From Butyrivibrio sp. (GTDB lineage: Bacteria > Bacillota > Clostridia > Lachnospirales > Lachnospiraceae), in the NCBI GenBank assembly GCA_015056575.1, contig SVGA01000010.1, forward strand, positions 1 through 64,000: a stretch of 64,000 nucleotides of DNA, given 5' to 3'. Below the pieces are notes generated by a model. The model was given only the letters and a program-made list of their open reading frames with translations. It had not been told where the DNA came from and ran no database searches. Below, in pieces: positions 8,413 to 16,377 of this stretch (positions within the stretch are counted from its first letter, which is position 1; each line of letters begins with the position of its first letter). The position numbers and the translations under genes are program-made.

Positions 8413-9033
8413 TTAAGTTTCTTCTTCCTTGATGTCTCTTTCTCTTGTTCCGTTCACTTCGCCGCTTAAGAAATGGCGTCTGCAGAGGGAAACGTAGGAC
8501 TCGTTGCCGCCTACCATGATCTGCTCACCGTCCCTGACGATCTTGCCGCCGCTTACTCTGGCGTTGAAATGAGCTCTTCTTCCGCACCAGCAGACAGTGG
8601 GTACTTCCTCTATATAATTGGCGATCTCCATCAGTCTCTTGGAGCCGGTAAAAAGATGGCTGGTAAAGTCGGTCCTCAGGCCGTAGCAGATAACAGGAAG
8701 GTCGTATCTGTCCACGATCTCCGCCAGAAGATCCACCTGATCCTCAGTGAGGAACTGAGCCTCGTCCACTATCACACAATCCAGCTTCTTCCAGGCATCA
8801 GACTCTTTTGTAAACCACTTTGTCTTAACCTCTTCCAGAAAATCTTCCACGAAAATGCCTTCTGCACTAAGGCCGATCCTGGAGGCAACAGTCTTCTCTC
8901 CGTCCCTGTCATCGGTCTTGGGCTTTAACAGAACCGCATTCTGGCCCTTCTCGATGTAATTATAGCGAACCATCAGCGCATTGGCTGTCTTGGAGCTCCC
9001 CATTGCTCCATACCTGAAGTAAAGCTTTCCCAT
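8413..9033 (-). CDS. tdk: Thymidine kinase (type II)
   Basis: Salvages thymidine by ATP-dependent phosphorylation to dTMP. 206 residues, normal for the type II family. The P-loop is GAMGSSKT near residues 9-16 (MGKLYFRYGAMGSSKT), and the Walker B-like VIVDEAQFL is present. A zinc-binding region is visible as CWCGRRAHFNARV with a second Cys/His pair in CRRHF. The C-terminus is charged and short. The gene follows the MscS-type gene by 21 bases and could share its transcript. Confidence 0.95.
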   Translation of the reverse strand: MGKLYFRYGAMGSSKTANALMVRYNYIEKGQNAVLLKPKTDDRDGEKTVASRIGLSAEGIFVEDFLEEVKTKWFTKESDAWKKLDCVIVDEAQFLTEDQVDLLAEIVDRYDLPVICYGLRTDFTSHLFTGSKRLMEIANYIEEVPTVCWCGRRAHFNARVSGGKIVRDGEQIMVGGNESYVSLCRRHFLSGEVNGTRERDIKEEET

Positions 9034-9054
9034 AGTAATCCCCCTTAAATCTTT

Positions 9055-9828
9055 TTATTTCCCCTGTAAGAGAACAAGCTTGTTGTAAGGGATCTCGATC
9101 CCTTCTTCGGCAAAACGCTTCATGACTTCCACAAGGCACTCCGAACATGTAACGGGGTTATCCCTGAAATCTTTGGTCTCCACCAGCGCCTGAAGTGTCA
9201 CCCCGCTGTCATCACAGCTCTTGCAAAGAACCACCGGACGACGCCCATGGTGTTTGGGATGCTCTGTAATGGCATCAGCCATAACGTCCATGGCCTTCTG
9301 CATATCGGTCCCGTAAGCCACCGAAACCCTGATGGGAAAGGAGAATGAGTTCTCCTGAGTATAATTCACCACAGTTGCCGAACCGACTATGGAGTTTGGT
9401 ATATAGATGATCTCGTTCTGGTAAGTTTTGATCACGGTGTGTCTCAAGGTGATATTCTCAACATACCCGGGATCGTAGGAATCTATCCTGATCCTGTCGC
9501 CGATATCAAAGGGTCTTGATGCGGAAAGAGCAATTCCCGCAAAGACATTGGCCAGTGTTGACTGGGCAGCAAGACCCATTACAACCGCTGCTATTCCGGA
9601 GGATGCCACCGCAGTCTCCCAGGTCTTGGAGAAGGCGGGGATTCCGCTAAGAACCGTAAGTCCGGCGATAGCCCAGACCACAGCAATGATGATGCCCTTC
9701 AAAAAGATCAGGAAAAGCTTACCCCTGAGTCTCTCCTTCTTGAGCACCTTATTTAATATGTGATTTATAACATATGCCACCAGAAGCGGAAGCACATATT
9801 TAAGCGCAAATTCAAATACTTTTTCCAT
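9055..9828 (-). CDS. Small-conductance mechanosensitive channel, MscS family
   Basis: An inner-membrane channel that opens on hypo-osmotic stress. I choose the ATG of MEKVFEFALKYV (9828), preceded by GGGAG at five bases, over an in-frame start 18 bases earlier; the product is 257 residues. Membrane helices are near 5-25 and 40-60. The pore helix is glycine/alanine rich (GIAAVVMGLAAQSTLANVFAG), followed by the beta-domain signature RPFDIGDRIRI. The carboxy end is a short cytoplasmic domain. The length and single pore domain fit the compact MscS type. Confidence 0.9.
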   Translation of the reverse strand: MEKVFEFALKYVLPLLVAYVINHILNKVLKKERLRGKLFLIFLKGIIIAVVWAIAGLTVLSGIPAFSKTWETAVASSGIAAVVMGLAAQSTLANVFAGIALSASRPFDIGDRIRIDSYDPGYVENITLRHTVIKTYQNEIIYIPNSIVGSATVVNYTQENSFSFPIRVSVAYGTDMQKAMDVMADAITEHPKHHGRRPVVLCKSCDDSGVTLQALVETKDFRDNPVTCSECLVEVMKRFAEEGIEIPYNKLVLLQGK

Positions 9829-9876
9829 TTCTACTCCCTGCACCAAACATTAACAGTATAACATATTCCCGGTTTC

Positions 9877-10086
9877 TCAGTCATCTTCCTCTTCGTCATC
9901 ATCTCCCATCTCATCAAAGGCTATGATGGAATCAACGATGTCCTCAAAGTCCTCCCGAAGCTCTTCAAGACTGTCCCCTTCATAGGTATAGAACCTACCG
10001 TCTATCTCCACCTCTCCGGTGTAGTAGTCGCTTTTTTTATCATAATTTACTGTTCCTGTGTATCCTTCATATTCAAGCTTTTCCAT
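9877..10086 (-). CDS. Solitary HicB-like protein
   Basis: A 69-residue acidic protein beginning MEKLEYEGYTGTVNYDKKSD. The pattern YEGYTGTVNYD..DYYTGEV..DGRFYTYEGDSLEEL matches the partial RNase-H-like fold of HicB antitoxins. It ends in a strongly acidic tail and has no visible DNA-binding domain. I prefer this ATG because GGGAGG lies eight bases upstream; an earlier in-frame ATG would add 13 residues. No HicA toxin (a short basic dsRBD-like protein) is adjacent on either side: rubrerythrin is divergent and MscS follows. It may therefore be an orphan regulator rather than an antitoxin. Confidence 0.7.
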   Translation of the reverse strand: MEKLEYEGYTGTVNYDKKSDYYTGEVEIDGRFYTYEGDSLEELREDFEDIVDSIIAFDEMGDDDEEEDD

Positions 10087-10165
10087 GAAAAAGACCTCCC
10101 GTTCTTCCGAATGTTTATCGGTCATTATGTAAGACTATAGTGTATCTCTTTTTTCGTGTCAAATA

Positions 10166-10174
10166 TGGTATAAT
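10166..10174 (+). promoter_or_regulatory. Extended -10 promoter of rubrerythrin
   Basis: TGGTATAAT: a perfect TATAAT (10169-10174) with the TGn extension. No good -35 box is visible, which fits an extended -10 promoter. It lies about 36 bases before the rubrerythrin ATG. No PerR box was recognised. Confidence 0.6.
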
Positions 10175-10210
10175 CAATACAATCGCACACAACGAAAGGG
10201 GGATTTTCTA

Positions 10211-10768
10211 ATGGCTAATCTTGAAACAAGAACTAACGAACTTAAAGGTACGGAAACCGAGAAAAATCTTATGGCTGCTTTTGCAGGTGAATCCGAGGCA
10301 AGGAACAAATACACCTACTTCGCCTCCAAGGCAAAAAAGGATGGCTATGTTCAGATCGGACAGATCTTTGAAGAGACAGCTGCCAACGAAAAAGAGCACG
10401 CTAAGCTCTGGTACAAGATCCTTTCAGGCATCGGCTCAACCGTTGATAACCTGAATGCAGCTGCTGACGGTGAGGCTTATGAGTGGAAAGAGATGTATCC
10501 TTCATTTGCCAAAAAGGCACGTGAGGAAGGCTTTGATGACATCGCCGAACTCTTTGAACAAGTTGCGGCAATTGAGAAAGAGCATGAAGAGAGATATCGT
10601 AAGCTCCTCAAGAACATCGAGGATGGCATCGTATTTTCTGCTGATGGCGATACGATCTGGGAGTGCTCAAACTGTGGACACATTGTTGTAGGCCCCAAGG
10701 CTCCCGAAGTATGTCCTGTATGTAACCATCCTCAGGCTTATTTCAAAAAGAAAGCTACAAATTACTAA
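10211..10768 (+). CDS. rbr: Rubrerythrin
   Basis: A peroxide-reducing non-haem iron protein that protects anaerobes from oxidative stress. 185 residues. A ferritin-like four-helix domain covers about 1-145 with the di-iron motifs EAAANEKEH-like ([17 protein letters not shown]) and [16 protein letters not shown]-terminal rubredoxin-like domain has CSNCG and CPVCNHP, the two CxxC pairs that hold the Fe(SCys)4 centre. Start is supported by AAAGGGGG before the ATG. It is transcribed alone from its own promoter to a strong terminator shared with the convergent hsp20 gene. Confidence 0.97.
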   Translation: MANLETRTNELKGTETEKNLMAAFAGESEARNKYTYFASKAKKDGYVQIGQIFEETAANEKEHAKLWYKILSGIGSTVDNLNAAADGEAYEWKEMYPSFAKKAREEGFDDIAELFEQVAAIEKEHEERYRKLLKNIEDGIVFSADGDTIWECSNCGHIVVGPKAPEVCPVCNHPQAYFKKKATNY

Positions 10769-10793
10769 TTACTGATTCAATACAAAAAGAGGC

Positions 10794-10836
10794 GCCCCGG
10801 TTCCGCGTTATACAACGCAGAACCGGGGCTTTATTA
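10794..10836. terminator. Bidirectional terminator between rubrerythrin and hsp20
   Basis: A long stem with arms GCCCCGGTTCCGCGTT and AACGCAGAACCGGGGC around an ATAC loop. It is followed by TTTATTA on the plus strand, while on the minus strand GCCTC then TTTTT follows. It separates two convergent genes. Confidence 0.85.
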
Positions 10837-10874
10837 TGTCATCCAAATGAAATGGTCAAAAGCTGATCTGACTA

Positions 10875-11330
10875 TCAGTCCTTAACTTCGATCCTGACAG
10901 CCTCGTCCTTCTTGGGGATCGCTTCCTTCTTAGGAAGATGTACTGTGAGGATTCCGTTTCTGTACTGTGCGATAATATCCTCGGGCTTGAGACCCTCTAC
11001 ATGGAAGGATCTCTCATAGGAACTGCTCCTGCGCTCACGGCGGATGTACTTGCCGTTCTCATCCTTCTCATCCTTGTTCTCATTGTGCGAAGCACTGATG
11101 GTGAGAGTATCATTCTTAAGATCAATGCTGATATCTTCCTTGTTGAAACCGGGAAGCTCAGCCTCCAGCTGGTAGGAATCTTCCTTCTCGATAACATCCG
11201 TCTTCATAAGGCCCGCGCCCTTCTCCAGCTTCCTTGCTGCAGGTGTGTTGTATCCCCAGAATCCGTCATTGAAAAAATCATCCATTGCATCGATAACATC
11301 ATTATTACTCCATAACATAGGCATCAACAT
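10875..11330 (-). CDS. hsp20: Small heat shock protein, Hsp20/alpha-crystallin family
   Basis: An ATP-independent holdase chaperone. I use the ATG reading MLMPMLWSNND (11330), eight bases after AAGGAG; this gives 151 residues. A short N-terminal region carries aromatic and acidic residues, then the alpha-crystallin domain (about 40-140) with DSYQLEAELPGFNKEDI, and RNGILTVHLPKKE near the end. The C-terminal IXI-type motif is replaced by AVRIEV. Expression is probably HrcA-controlled, because a CIRCE inverted repeat sits just downstream of a consensus promoter. Confidence 0.95.
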   Translation of the reverse strand: MLMPMLWSNNDVIDAMDDFFNDGFWGYNTPAARKLEKGAGLMKTDVIEKEDSYQLEAELPGFNKEDISIDLKNDTLTISASHNENKDEKDENGKYIRRERRSSSYERSFHVEGLKPEDIIAQYRNGILTVHLPKKEAIPKKDEAVRIEVKD

Positions 11331-11384
11331 ACTGATCACTCCTTTTCTATGTTTTATTATTGTTGTAGCGCTTGAGATTTGTTA

Positions 11385-11411
11385 TTAGCACTCGAACCAC
11401 TCGGCTGCTAA
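11385..11411 (-). promoter_or_regulatory. CIRCE operator (HrcA binding site) of hsp20
   Basis: TTAGCACTC (11385-11393), nine-base spacer, GGCTGCTAA (11403-11411). The left arm is a perfect CIRCE half-site; the right arm matches GAGTGCTAA at seven of nine positions. It lies immediately downstream of the -10 box, as expected for HrcA repression. Confidence 0.85.
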
Positions 11412-11428
11412 TTTCTTGTTACAAGTAT

Positions 11429-11457
11429 GTTATAGAACAAGTAGAACAAAATGTCAA
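11429..11457 (-). promoter_or_regulatory. Sigma-A promoter of hsp20
   Basis: On the minus strand TTGACA (11452-11457), a 17-base spacer and TATAAC (11429-11434). The predicted start near 11422 places the CIRCE operator in the first bases of the leader. Confidence 0.8.
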
Positions 11458-11469
11458 TACATTTTTTTA

Positions 11470-11521
11470 TTAAGAAAAAATAAACTCCGCAAGGCCCATA
11501 TTTACAGGCTTTGCGGAGTTT
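11470..11521 (-). terminator. Terminator of the membrane-protein gene at 11540
   Basis: On the minus strand AAACTCCGCAAAGCC pairs with GGCCTTGCGGAGTTT, followed by ATTTTTTC. It separates the polysaccharide-type genes from hsp20. Confidence 0.85.
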
Positions 11522-11539
11522 GAAGTCATATGATGTGTA

Positions 11540-13345
11540 TCAATTTGTGATCGTTCTGAATCCGTTTCGGAGTTCTTTTCCCATAAGTTCCACCTCTCCG
11601 GTGAGGTCATGGGTAGCGGCGGGGAAGGGATAATAGCCAACCTGATCACCTTCTGTGGGATAGTAGAAGGTTATGTCCCCAAGCTCGAAGGTATCGGTGT
11701 TGTAAGTGCCGTAGTCCTGCTGCTCTACAAGATAACGCAGGTCAAACCTTCCTGTGTCCTCCAGCACTAAGTTGGCGCCCTTATAGATCATCCATATAAG
11801 AAACAGTGCCGCCAGCGTTTTCATAAGCACCGCCTTAATATTCTCGCCGAACCTGTTAAGCAGGATGATAAACATCCTTCCAAGGATAACCGCCGGAACC
11901 AGCCAGATGTAGACAACTCCGTACCGGATCAGTGGCGCACTCAAAAACCAGAACAGCAGACAACCAAGAAGGGTTCCTCCGATGGTAAAGAAATCCGCCA
12001 TGTTCATCATGCTGTGTAGACTTATGTCAAAGACCTTGGTCTTCTCCGACTTCTGCATATTCTGAACCTTCTGCCCCGTTACCACAAAGATAAAGTAGAG
12101 AAGATAGGCGATGTAGATCAGCGCCGCAACGATCGAGAGGATCACCATGACCTTGCTTATGCCTCCGATCTGCGAGAACCACTCGGGTACCCATTGGGCA
12201 AAAGAGACATCACCGTAAGCGGAGACATCGTTGTAGCCTTTGCCGAAGGTACGTATCTCCTTGGCGTCAAACTGAGCTATGCCCTTTGGTATTTTCCAGG
12301 AAAAACCGAAGAAATCCAGCAGGGTCACAGGATATATGAGCCATCCGGAGATCACCACATTCCTTATAAGGAAAGGAAGTACGATAAGAAACGCAAGGCC
12401 CACAGAAATCCAAAGGGCAGCCGTTTTCTCTTTTGTCCGGTCTGTCAGAAGTCTGTGAATCGGAATGATGCACAGGATCAAAAGCGGTGCTGCCGACAGC
12501 TTGATCGTAATGGCAAATACCCCAAGAAGCGAAAGTAAAATATATGGCACATAGGATTTCTCGTGTTTGACGTTCATGTCAAGCCAGCGGATCATGATGT
12601 AGAACACCAGCGTGGAAAGGAAATAGTCCGAAGCCGGAGCCATCATTTCATCATAGATGGTAAAGAGATAGTAAATGGCGGCAAGCCTTGCAAAATCCGA
12701 TATCACAAAGTGGCCGCGCCTGTACACGTTCCTGATGTCAACACACTGCCAGGCCAGAAGAAGAGCAAAAAAGCCCGCCATCACATGGTAGGACTGCTTT
12801 CCCATAAAGCTTAAGGAGAAAAGAGCTGACAACGGAAAAGCAGCGCTGTTATAGGCAAGCCTCACATGGAGGTTGCCAAGACCCTTAACTATTCCGTAAT
12901 CCTCAATCCAATGGATCGCCTGGGCGTGATAAAGGTCGGAGTCATAGTGCATATATCCGTGAGAAGTGCCGTAGGCCATGATAATAAAGACGACGAGATA
13001 GATGATCCAGATACCGCCTTGCCTGATGCGATGGATCAAATCATATACATCATCAAGAATATCTCGGCGGAAATAGATCAGGATAAGACTGCAGGCTATG
13101 ACCACAAGAATATTGGCCACAAGCCCCACTCCGGACATGAGGCTATAAACCTGCGCAAATACAGTAAGAAGAACCACCCCCGCCATGAGGTAGCTCTCCC
13201 TGAATCTGAATTCATATGTTTTGCTGACGCGGCCGGCTTTCATTCTGCTCATGCCGGGCCACCCCGCGAAGGATGTAAGGAAGCCATATCCTGCAAGATA
13301 AGCGGTGATGATGACATACATCCATATCAGAATTACAGTAAGCAT
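11540..13345 (-). CDS. Large polytopic membrane protein, LIC_10190-like
   Basis: A 601-residue membrane protein of unknown biochemical role, with about 10-13 predicted hydrophobic segments spread to residue 525 and a soluble tail. The region near 130-175 (YDSDLYHAQAIHWIEDYGIV, then GLGNLHVRLAYNSAAFPLSA) resembles a motif I recall from the LIC_10190 family of membrane proteins, which look like GT-C-type glycosyltransferases. That assignment is from memory of the pattern. It is the last gene after rfbD and a YuiD-type gene, and it ends at a clear terminator, so a role in cell-surface glycan assembly is plausible but unproven. Confidence 0.6.
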   Translation of the reverse strand: MLTVILIWMYVIITAYLAGYGFLTSFAGWPGMSRMKAGRVSKTYEFRFRESYLMAGVVLLTVFAQVYSLMSGVGLVANILVVIACSLILIYFRRDILDDVYDLIHRIRQGGIWIIYLVVFIIMAYGTSHGYMHYDSDLYHAQAIHWIEDYGIVKGLGNLHVRLAYNSAAFPLSALFSLSFMGKQSYHVMAGFFALLLAWQCVDIRNVYRRGHFVISDFARLAAIYYLFTIYDEMMAPASDYFLSTLVFYIMIRWLDMNVKHEKSYVPYILLSLLGVFAITIKLSAAPLLILCIIPIHRLLTDRTKEKTAALWISVGLAFLIVLPFLIRNVVISGWLIYPVTLLDFFGFSWKIPKGIAQFDAKEIRTFGKGYNDVSAYGDVSFAQWVPEWFSQIGGISKVMVILSIVAALIYIAYLLYFIFVVTGQKVQNMQKSEKTKVFDISLHSMMNMADFFTIGGTLLGCLLFWFLSAPLIRYGVVYIWLVPAVILGRMFIILLNRFGENIKAVLMKTLAALFLIWMIYKGANLVLEDTGRFDLRYLVEQQDYGTYNTDTFELGDITFYYPTEGDQVGYYPFPAATHDLTGEVELMGKELRNGFRTITN

Positions 13346-13373
13346 ATTCCCCTATAAGCCCCCGATAGTTCTT

Positions 13374-13835
13374 TTACCTGATACCACATACAATGAAGCC
13401 GATAAGAATTCCCAGAAGTGCTCCGAAGAAAACCTGAGAAGGAGAGTGTCCCACAAACTCCTTGAGCTTCTCCTCGGGGGAAATGTTGTTATTCATATCC
13501 ATGAGCCACTCCATCATATTGTTGATGGCTCTTGCCTGCTTGCCGGTCTCACGGCGAACGCCCATGGCATCGTGCATGACAATAAGAGCCAGGATCGCTG
13601 TAACCGCAAATTCAAAGGTGTTGGACCCATAATAGAAAGCTGTGGATGTAACAAGGGCCATAACCGTAGCAGAGTGAGAGCTTGGCATACCACCATCTCC
13701 CACAAGTCTCTCGGGATTAAAATCCTTGTTCACGATCACATAGATCAGAGTCTTTAATATCTGGGCGGTAAGCCACCCAAAGAAGGCTGCCTGCAAGATT
13801 CTGTTGGTCAGCAGGCCGTTAATAAAATTCATCAT
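13374..13835 (-). CDS. YuiD/DUF212 family membrane protein
   Basis: A 153-residue integral membrane protein of the DUF212 family, distantly related to acid phosphatase/vanadium haloperoxidases. The motif GGMPSSHSATVMAL (about residues 47-60) and the second block AMGVRRETGKQARAINNM are typical for the family. About four membrane helices are visible. Its start codon overlaps the rfbD stop, so the two are co-translated. A lipid- or polyprenyl-phosphate-related phosphatase role is often suggested for relatives but cannot be read here. Confidence 0.88.
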   Translation of the reverse strand: MMNFINGLLTNRILQAAFFGWLTAQILKTLIYVIVNKDFNPERLVGDGGMPSSHSATVMALVTSTAFYYGSNTFEFAVTAILALIVMHDAMGVRRETGKQARAINNMMEWLMDMNNNISPEEKLKEFVGHSPSQVFFGALLGILIGFIVCGIR

Positions 13836-14707
13836 ACAAGCTCCCTGATATAATCTTCAATCGCATCATGCCAATCCGCAAACATATAGCCGGATGTAAG
13901 CTTAAGCATATAGTTCTCAAGAATGCTGTAAGCAGGGCGTGGAGCAGCCTGAGGATTCTTGGCTGTATACTCCTTTGTTGTAACATGATTTACTCTGGTG
14001 CTCTTACCTGCAAGCCTGAAAATCTCCTCGGTAAAGTCTGCCCAGTTTGTGTCTCCCTCACAGGTTCCATGGAATACACCGTAGTTCTCTGTTCCCACTA
14101 GATGATGGATAGCCTTGGCCAGCTCCTTGGTACTGGTGGGTGTACCAAGCTGATCCTTTACAACACTTACTTCATCGTACTTCTCGGAAAGGGAAAGCAT
14201 GGTCTTAACGAAGTTCTTGCCGTCGCCGTAGAGCCATGCGGTTCTTATGATAAAAAAGTCTTTGGCAAACTGCTTTACCATCTCTTCGCCGGCAAGCTTG
14301 GTTTTGCCGTAAACACTGACAGGGCCTGTCTTGTCAAACTCGATATAGGGTCTTGTGCCATTTCCGTCAAAGACATAGTCGGTGGAAACGTGAACAAGCT
14401 TTGCACCTGCCTCTGTTGCTGCTATGGCAAGGTTTCTTGGACCGATGGCGTTGATCTTGTAGGAAAGGTCGATATCGCTCTCCTGTTTGTCAACAGCTGT
14501 GTAAGCTGCACAGTTGATAATGGCCCTTGCCCCTGACTCCTTAACAAACTTAACTACTGCGTCCACATCAGTAATGTCCAGAAGAATAATACCCTCCCCC
14601 TGAAAAACATCTGTGTTGATAAGTTCATAGCCGTCCCCGGCTGTGAGTTCTTTGTTGATAGCACGGCCCAGCTGTCCGTTGCATCCGGTCACAATAATCT
14701 TTTCCAT
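13832..14707 (-). CDS. rfbD: dTDP-4-dehydrorhamnose reductase
   Basis: Last step of dTDP-L-rhamnose synthesis: NAD(P)H-dependent reduction of dTDP-4-keto-rhamnose. 291 residues, normal length. The Rossmann motif is TGCNGQLGRAI near residues 7-17, with DITD and INCAAYTAVD in the expected places. The short-chain dehydrogenase catalytic pair YGKTK appears near 132-136, preceded by VHVSTDYVFDGNG. The other rhamnose genes (rfbA, B, C) are not in the window. It heads a three-gene unit with the YuiD-like and LIC_10190-like membrane genes. Confidence 0.94.
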   Translation of the reverse strand: MEKIIVTGCNGQLGRAINKELTAGDGYELINTDVFQGEGIILLDITDVDAVVKFVKESGARAIINCAAYTAVDKQESDIDLSYKINAIGPRNLAIAATEAGAKLVHVSTDYVFDGNGTRPYIEFDKTGPVSVYGKTKLAGEEMVKQFAKDFFIIRTAWLYGDGKNFVKTMLSLSEKYDEVSVVKDQLGTPTSTKELAKAIHHLVGTENYGVFHGTCEGDTNWADFTEEIFRLAGKSTRVNHVTTKEYTAKNPQAAPRPAYSILENYMLKLTSGYMFADWHDAIEDYIRELV

Positions 14708-14822
14708 TGTTATTTCCCTTCATATCCGGTCCCAAGGGGATTGCATTTTCGGTGGATCCCGTAGGACGGTTTTCTGTTTCATATTTTACTTTACACTACC
14801 ATTTATAGCAGTAAATCATAAA

Positions 14823-14845
14823 CGGACGGCATAGTCTGCCGTCCG
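14823..14845 (-). terminator. Probable terminator after the DUF3048 gene
   Basis: CGGACGGCA (14823-14831) and TGCCGTCCG (14837-14845) form a nine-pair stem with a short loop. The T-tract on the minus strand is weak (TTTATGATTTA), so efficiency is uncertain. It closes the long recD2-to-DUF3048 gene run. Confidence 0.55.
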
Positions 14846-14868
14846 CGTTAGGTTCATTATAGTAATGA

Positions 14869-16047
14869 TCAGTTTGCGTACTCGGCACCATTCACTTTGA
14901 AGGTTGAGAATGAGCCGCCCTTCTCCTGGATGACAAAGATCATTGTCTTTCCTGTGTTAAAGGTCACTTCCTCTCCCTGGTCATCGTAATAGGTTGTAGG
15001 GCCGTAATCATCGGTCTTCTCCCAGGTTACATGGATCATCTTGCCCTTGGTAATAAAGTAACCGTCACGGGTTGAATCATGCATCTGATATGCAAGATAG
15101 CCGTTTGCATCACGAACCTCGTGGTATGCTCTCTGGATAACTACGTTGGAAAACGCAAGCTGCTCGCCTGTAGTTGCATCCTTCTGAGGTGATCCGTAAA
15201 GAGTCTTGAGATAAACCTCCTTGTCGGGATCATACTTAAGTGCTGACTTTGTAACAGGGAAGCATCCTGCCATATCAATCTCTGTAGCATCTACAGCACC
15301 GGGATAATCCTCAAGAGTGTTGGGTGCTGAATATCCGGTAAACTTAAAGTGTGACTCGCCTTCGAAGCTGTCCCTGTGTGTAAGTGAGAAGCCGGCCTTC
15401 TCAATACCGGATGAAACGTGGGAACCATCTGTGAAAGCTGTGTGCTCAGACTTACTTCCCTCAGGAACTCTGAAGAATGCGCCGTAATCAGATCCCATTA
15501 CACCGCCTACACCGTTAAGGTTATCTACATCAGAACGGGTAAGAATTGTCTTAACATAAAGCTCAGGTCCGCCATAATGAACGATTATGGGATCGTACTC
15601 AAGAGCCGCATATACAAAGTAATCACGGATACTACGGATATTTCCGATCCTGTCAAGATTTGCCCAATCTTCAAGAATACCCATCTGACGGCTCATGCTG
15701 CCCTCTTCCATGATCTCATAAAAAACAGCCACATTGCTGAGTCCGTACTGAGGCTGTGCCTCCTTATTGATAGGATACATAACTGCAAGAGGTCTGTTGG
15801 TGTTAATGCTCTCATCAACCCATTCATTGGTGAAGTAGCTTCTTACCATTCCCTCTGCAGGAGGAGCATCCTCATCTGCAGCCTCTTCCTCTGCAGTCTC
15901 TTCTGTGGTAACTTCTTCTACCACAGGTATATCTTCAAGCTTCTCAACGCTAAGTCCTACAACTGCCTCGTCCGATGCTGATTGACCGCATCCAAAAAGC
16001 ATAGTGGCAGCAAGTGCTGCAGCTACAGCCACTTTAAATCTTCTCAT
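14869..16047 (-). CDS. DUF3048 (YerB-like) lipoprotein
   Basis: A secreted, membrane-anchored lipoprotein of 392 residues. The signal peptide ends in the lipobox LFGC (Cys about 20), followed by a strongly acidic linker (residues 35-65, many Glu and Asp). The folded part contains the DUF3048 features NRPLAVMYPI, GLSNVAVFYEIMEEGSMSR and RIGNIRSIRDYFV. B. subtilis YerB is the reference member; its biochemical role is not established. It lies 55 bases after the HPr-family gene, probably as the last gene of the cdaA-cdaR operon. Confidence 0.88.
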   Translation of the reverse strand: MRRFKVAVAAALAATMLFGCGQSASDEAVVGLSVEKLEDIPVVEEVTTEETAEEEAADEDAPPAEGMVRSYFTNEWVDESINTNRPLAVMYPINKEAQPQYGLSNVAVFYEIMEEGSMSRQMGILEDWANLDRIGNIRSIRDYFVYAALEYDPIIVHYGGPELYVKTILTRSDVDNLNGVGGVMGSDYGAFFRVPEGSKSEHTAFTDGSHVSSGIEKAGFSLTHRDSFEGESHFKFTGYSAPNTLEDYPGAVDATEIDMAGCFPVTKSALKYDPDKEVYLKTLYGSPQKDATTGEQLAFSNVVIQRAYHEVRDANGYLAYQMHDSTRDGYFITKGKMIHVTWEKTDDYGPTTYYDDQGEEVTFNTGKTMIFVIQEKGGSFSTFKVNGAEYAN

Positions 16048-16102
16048 TCAAAAAATTCTCCCTCCGTTAAAATTTACCTATGTGATTCTAACACAGATAA
16101 AG

Positions 16103-16366
16103 TTACTCGCCAAGTCCGGACTCAATTGCCTCAACCAGTGCTGCCAGAGCCTCCTCCTCGTCGGGTCCGTCACACTTAAGCTCAATCTCATCGCCGCATT
16201 TGATGCAGGCACCCAGCACACTGAGAACGCTCTTTGCATTGGCGGTGTTATCCCCATAACTGAAATTGATGTGTGACTTATAATTCATGGCGACCTTACA
16301 GAGATTACCTGCAGGCCTTAAATGTAAGCCGGTGGGATTAATGATCGATACTTTTCTGGTTACCAT
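16103..16366 (-). CDS. HPr-family phosphocarrier protein
   Basis: An 87-residue HPr-like protein. The active-site histidine is in GLHLRPAG (His about 15) and the regulatory serine is in NAKSVLSVLG (Ser about 46), both conserved, so phosphorylation by enzyme I and by HPr kinase is possible. No other PTS gene is nearby. It lies 11 bases after cdaR, in the c-di-AMP synthase operon where many Firmicutes instead carry glmM. Whether it is the main HPr or a regulatory (Crh-like) paralogue cannot be told; the intact histidine argues against a Crh type. Confidence 0.92.
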   Translation of the reverse strand: MVTRKVSIINPTGLHLRPAGNLCKVAMNYKSHINFSYGDNTANAKSVLSVLGACIKCGDEIELKCDGPDEEEALAALVEAIESGLGE

Positions 16367-16377
16367 ATCCTTATCCT

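Noticed and set aside
9877-10086. HicAB toxin-antitoxin module
   Set aside because: Only the HicB-like half is present; no HicA-like short frame was found on either side.
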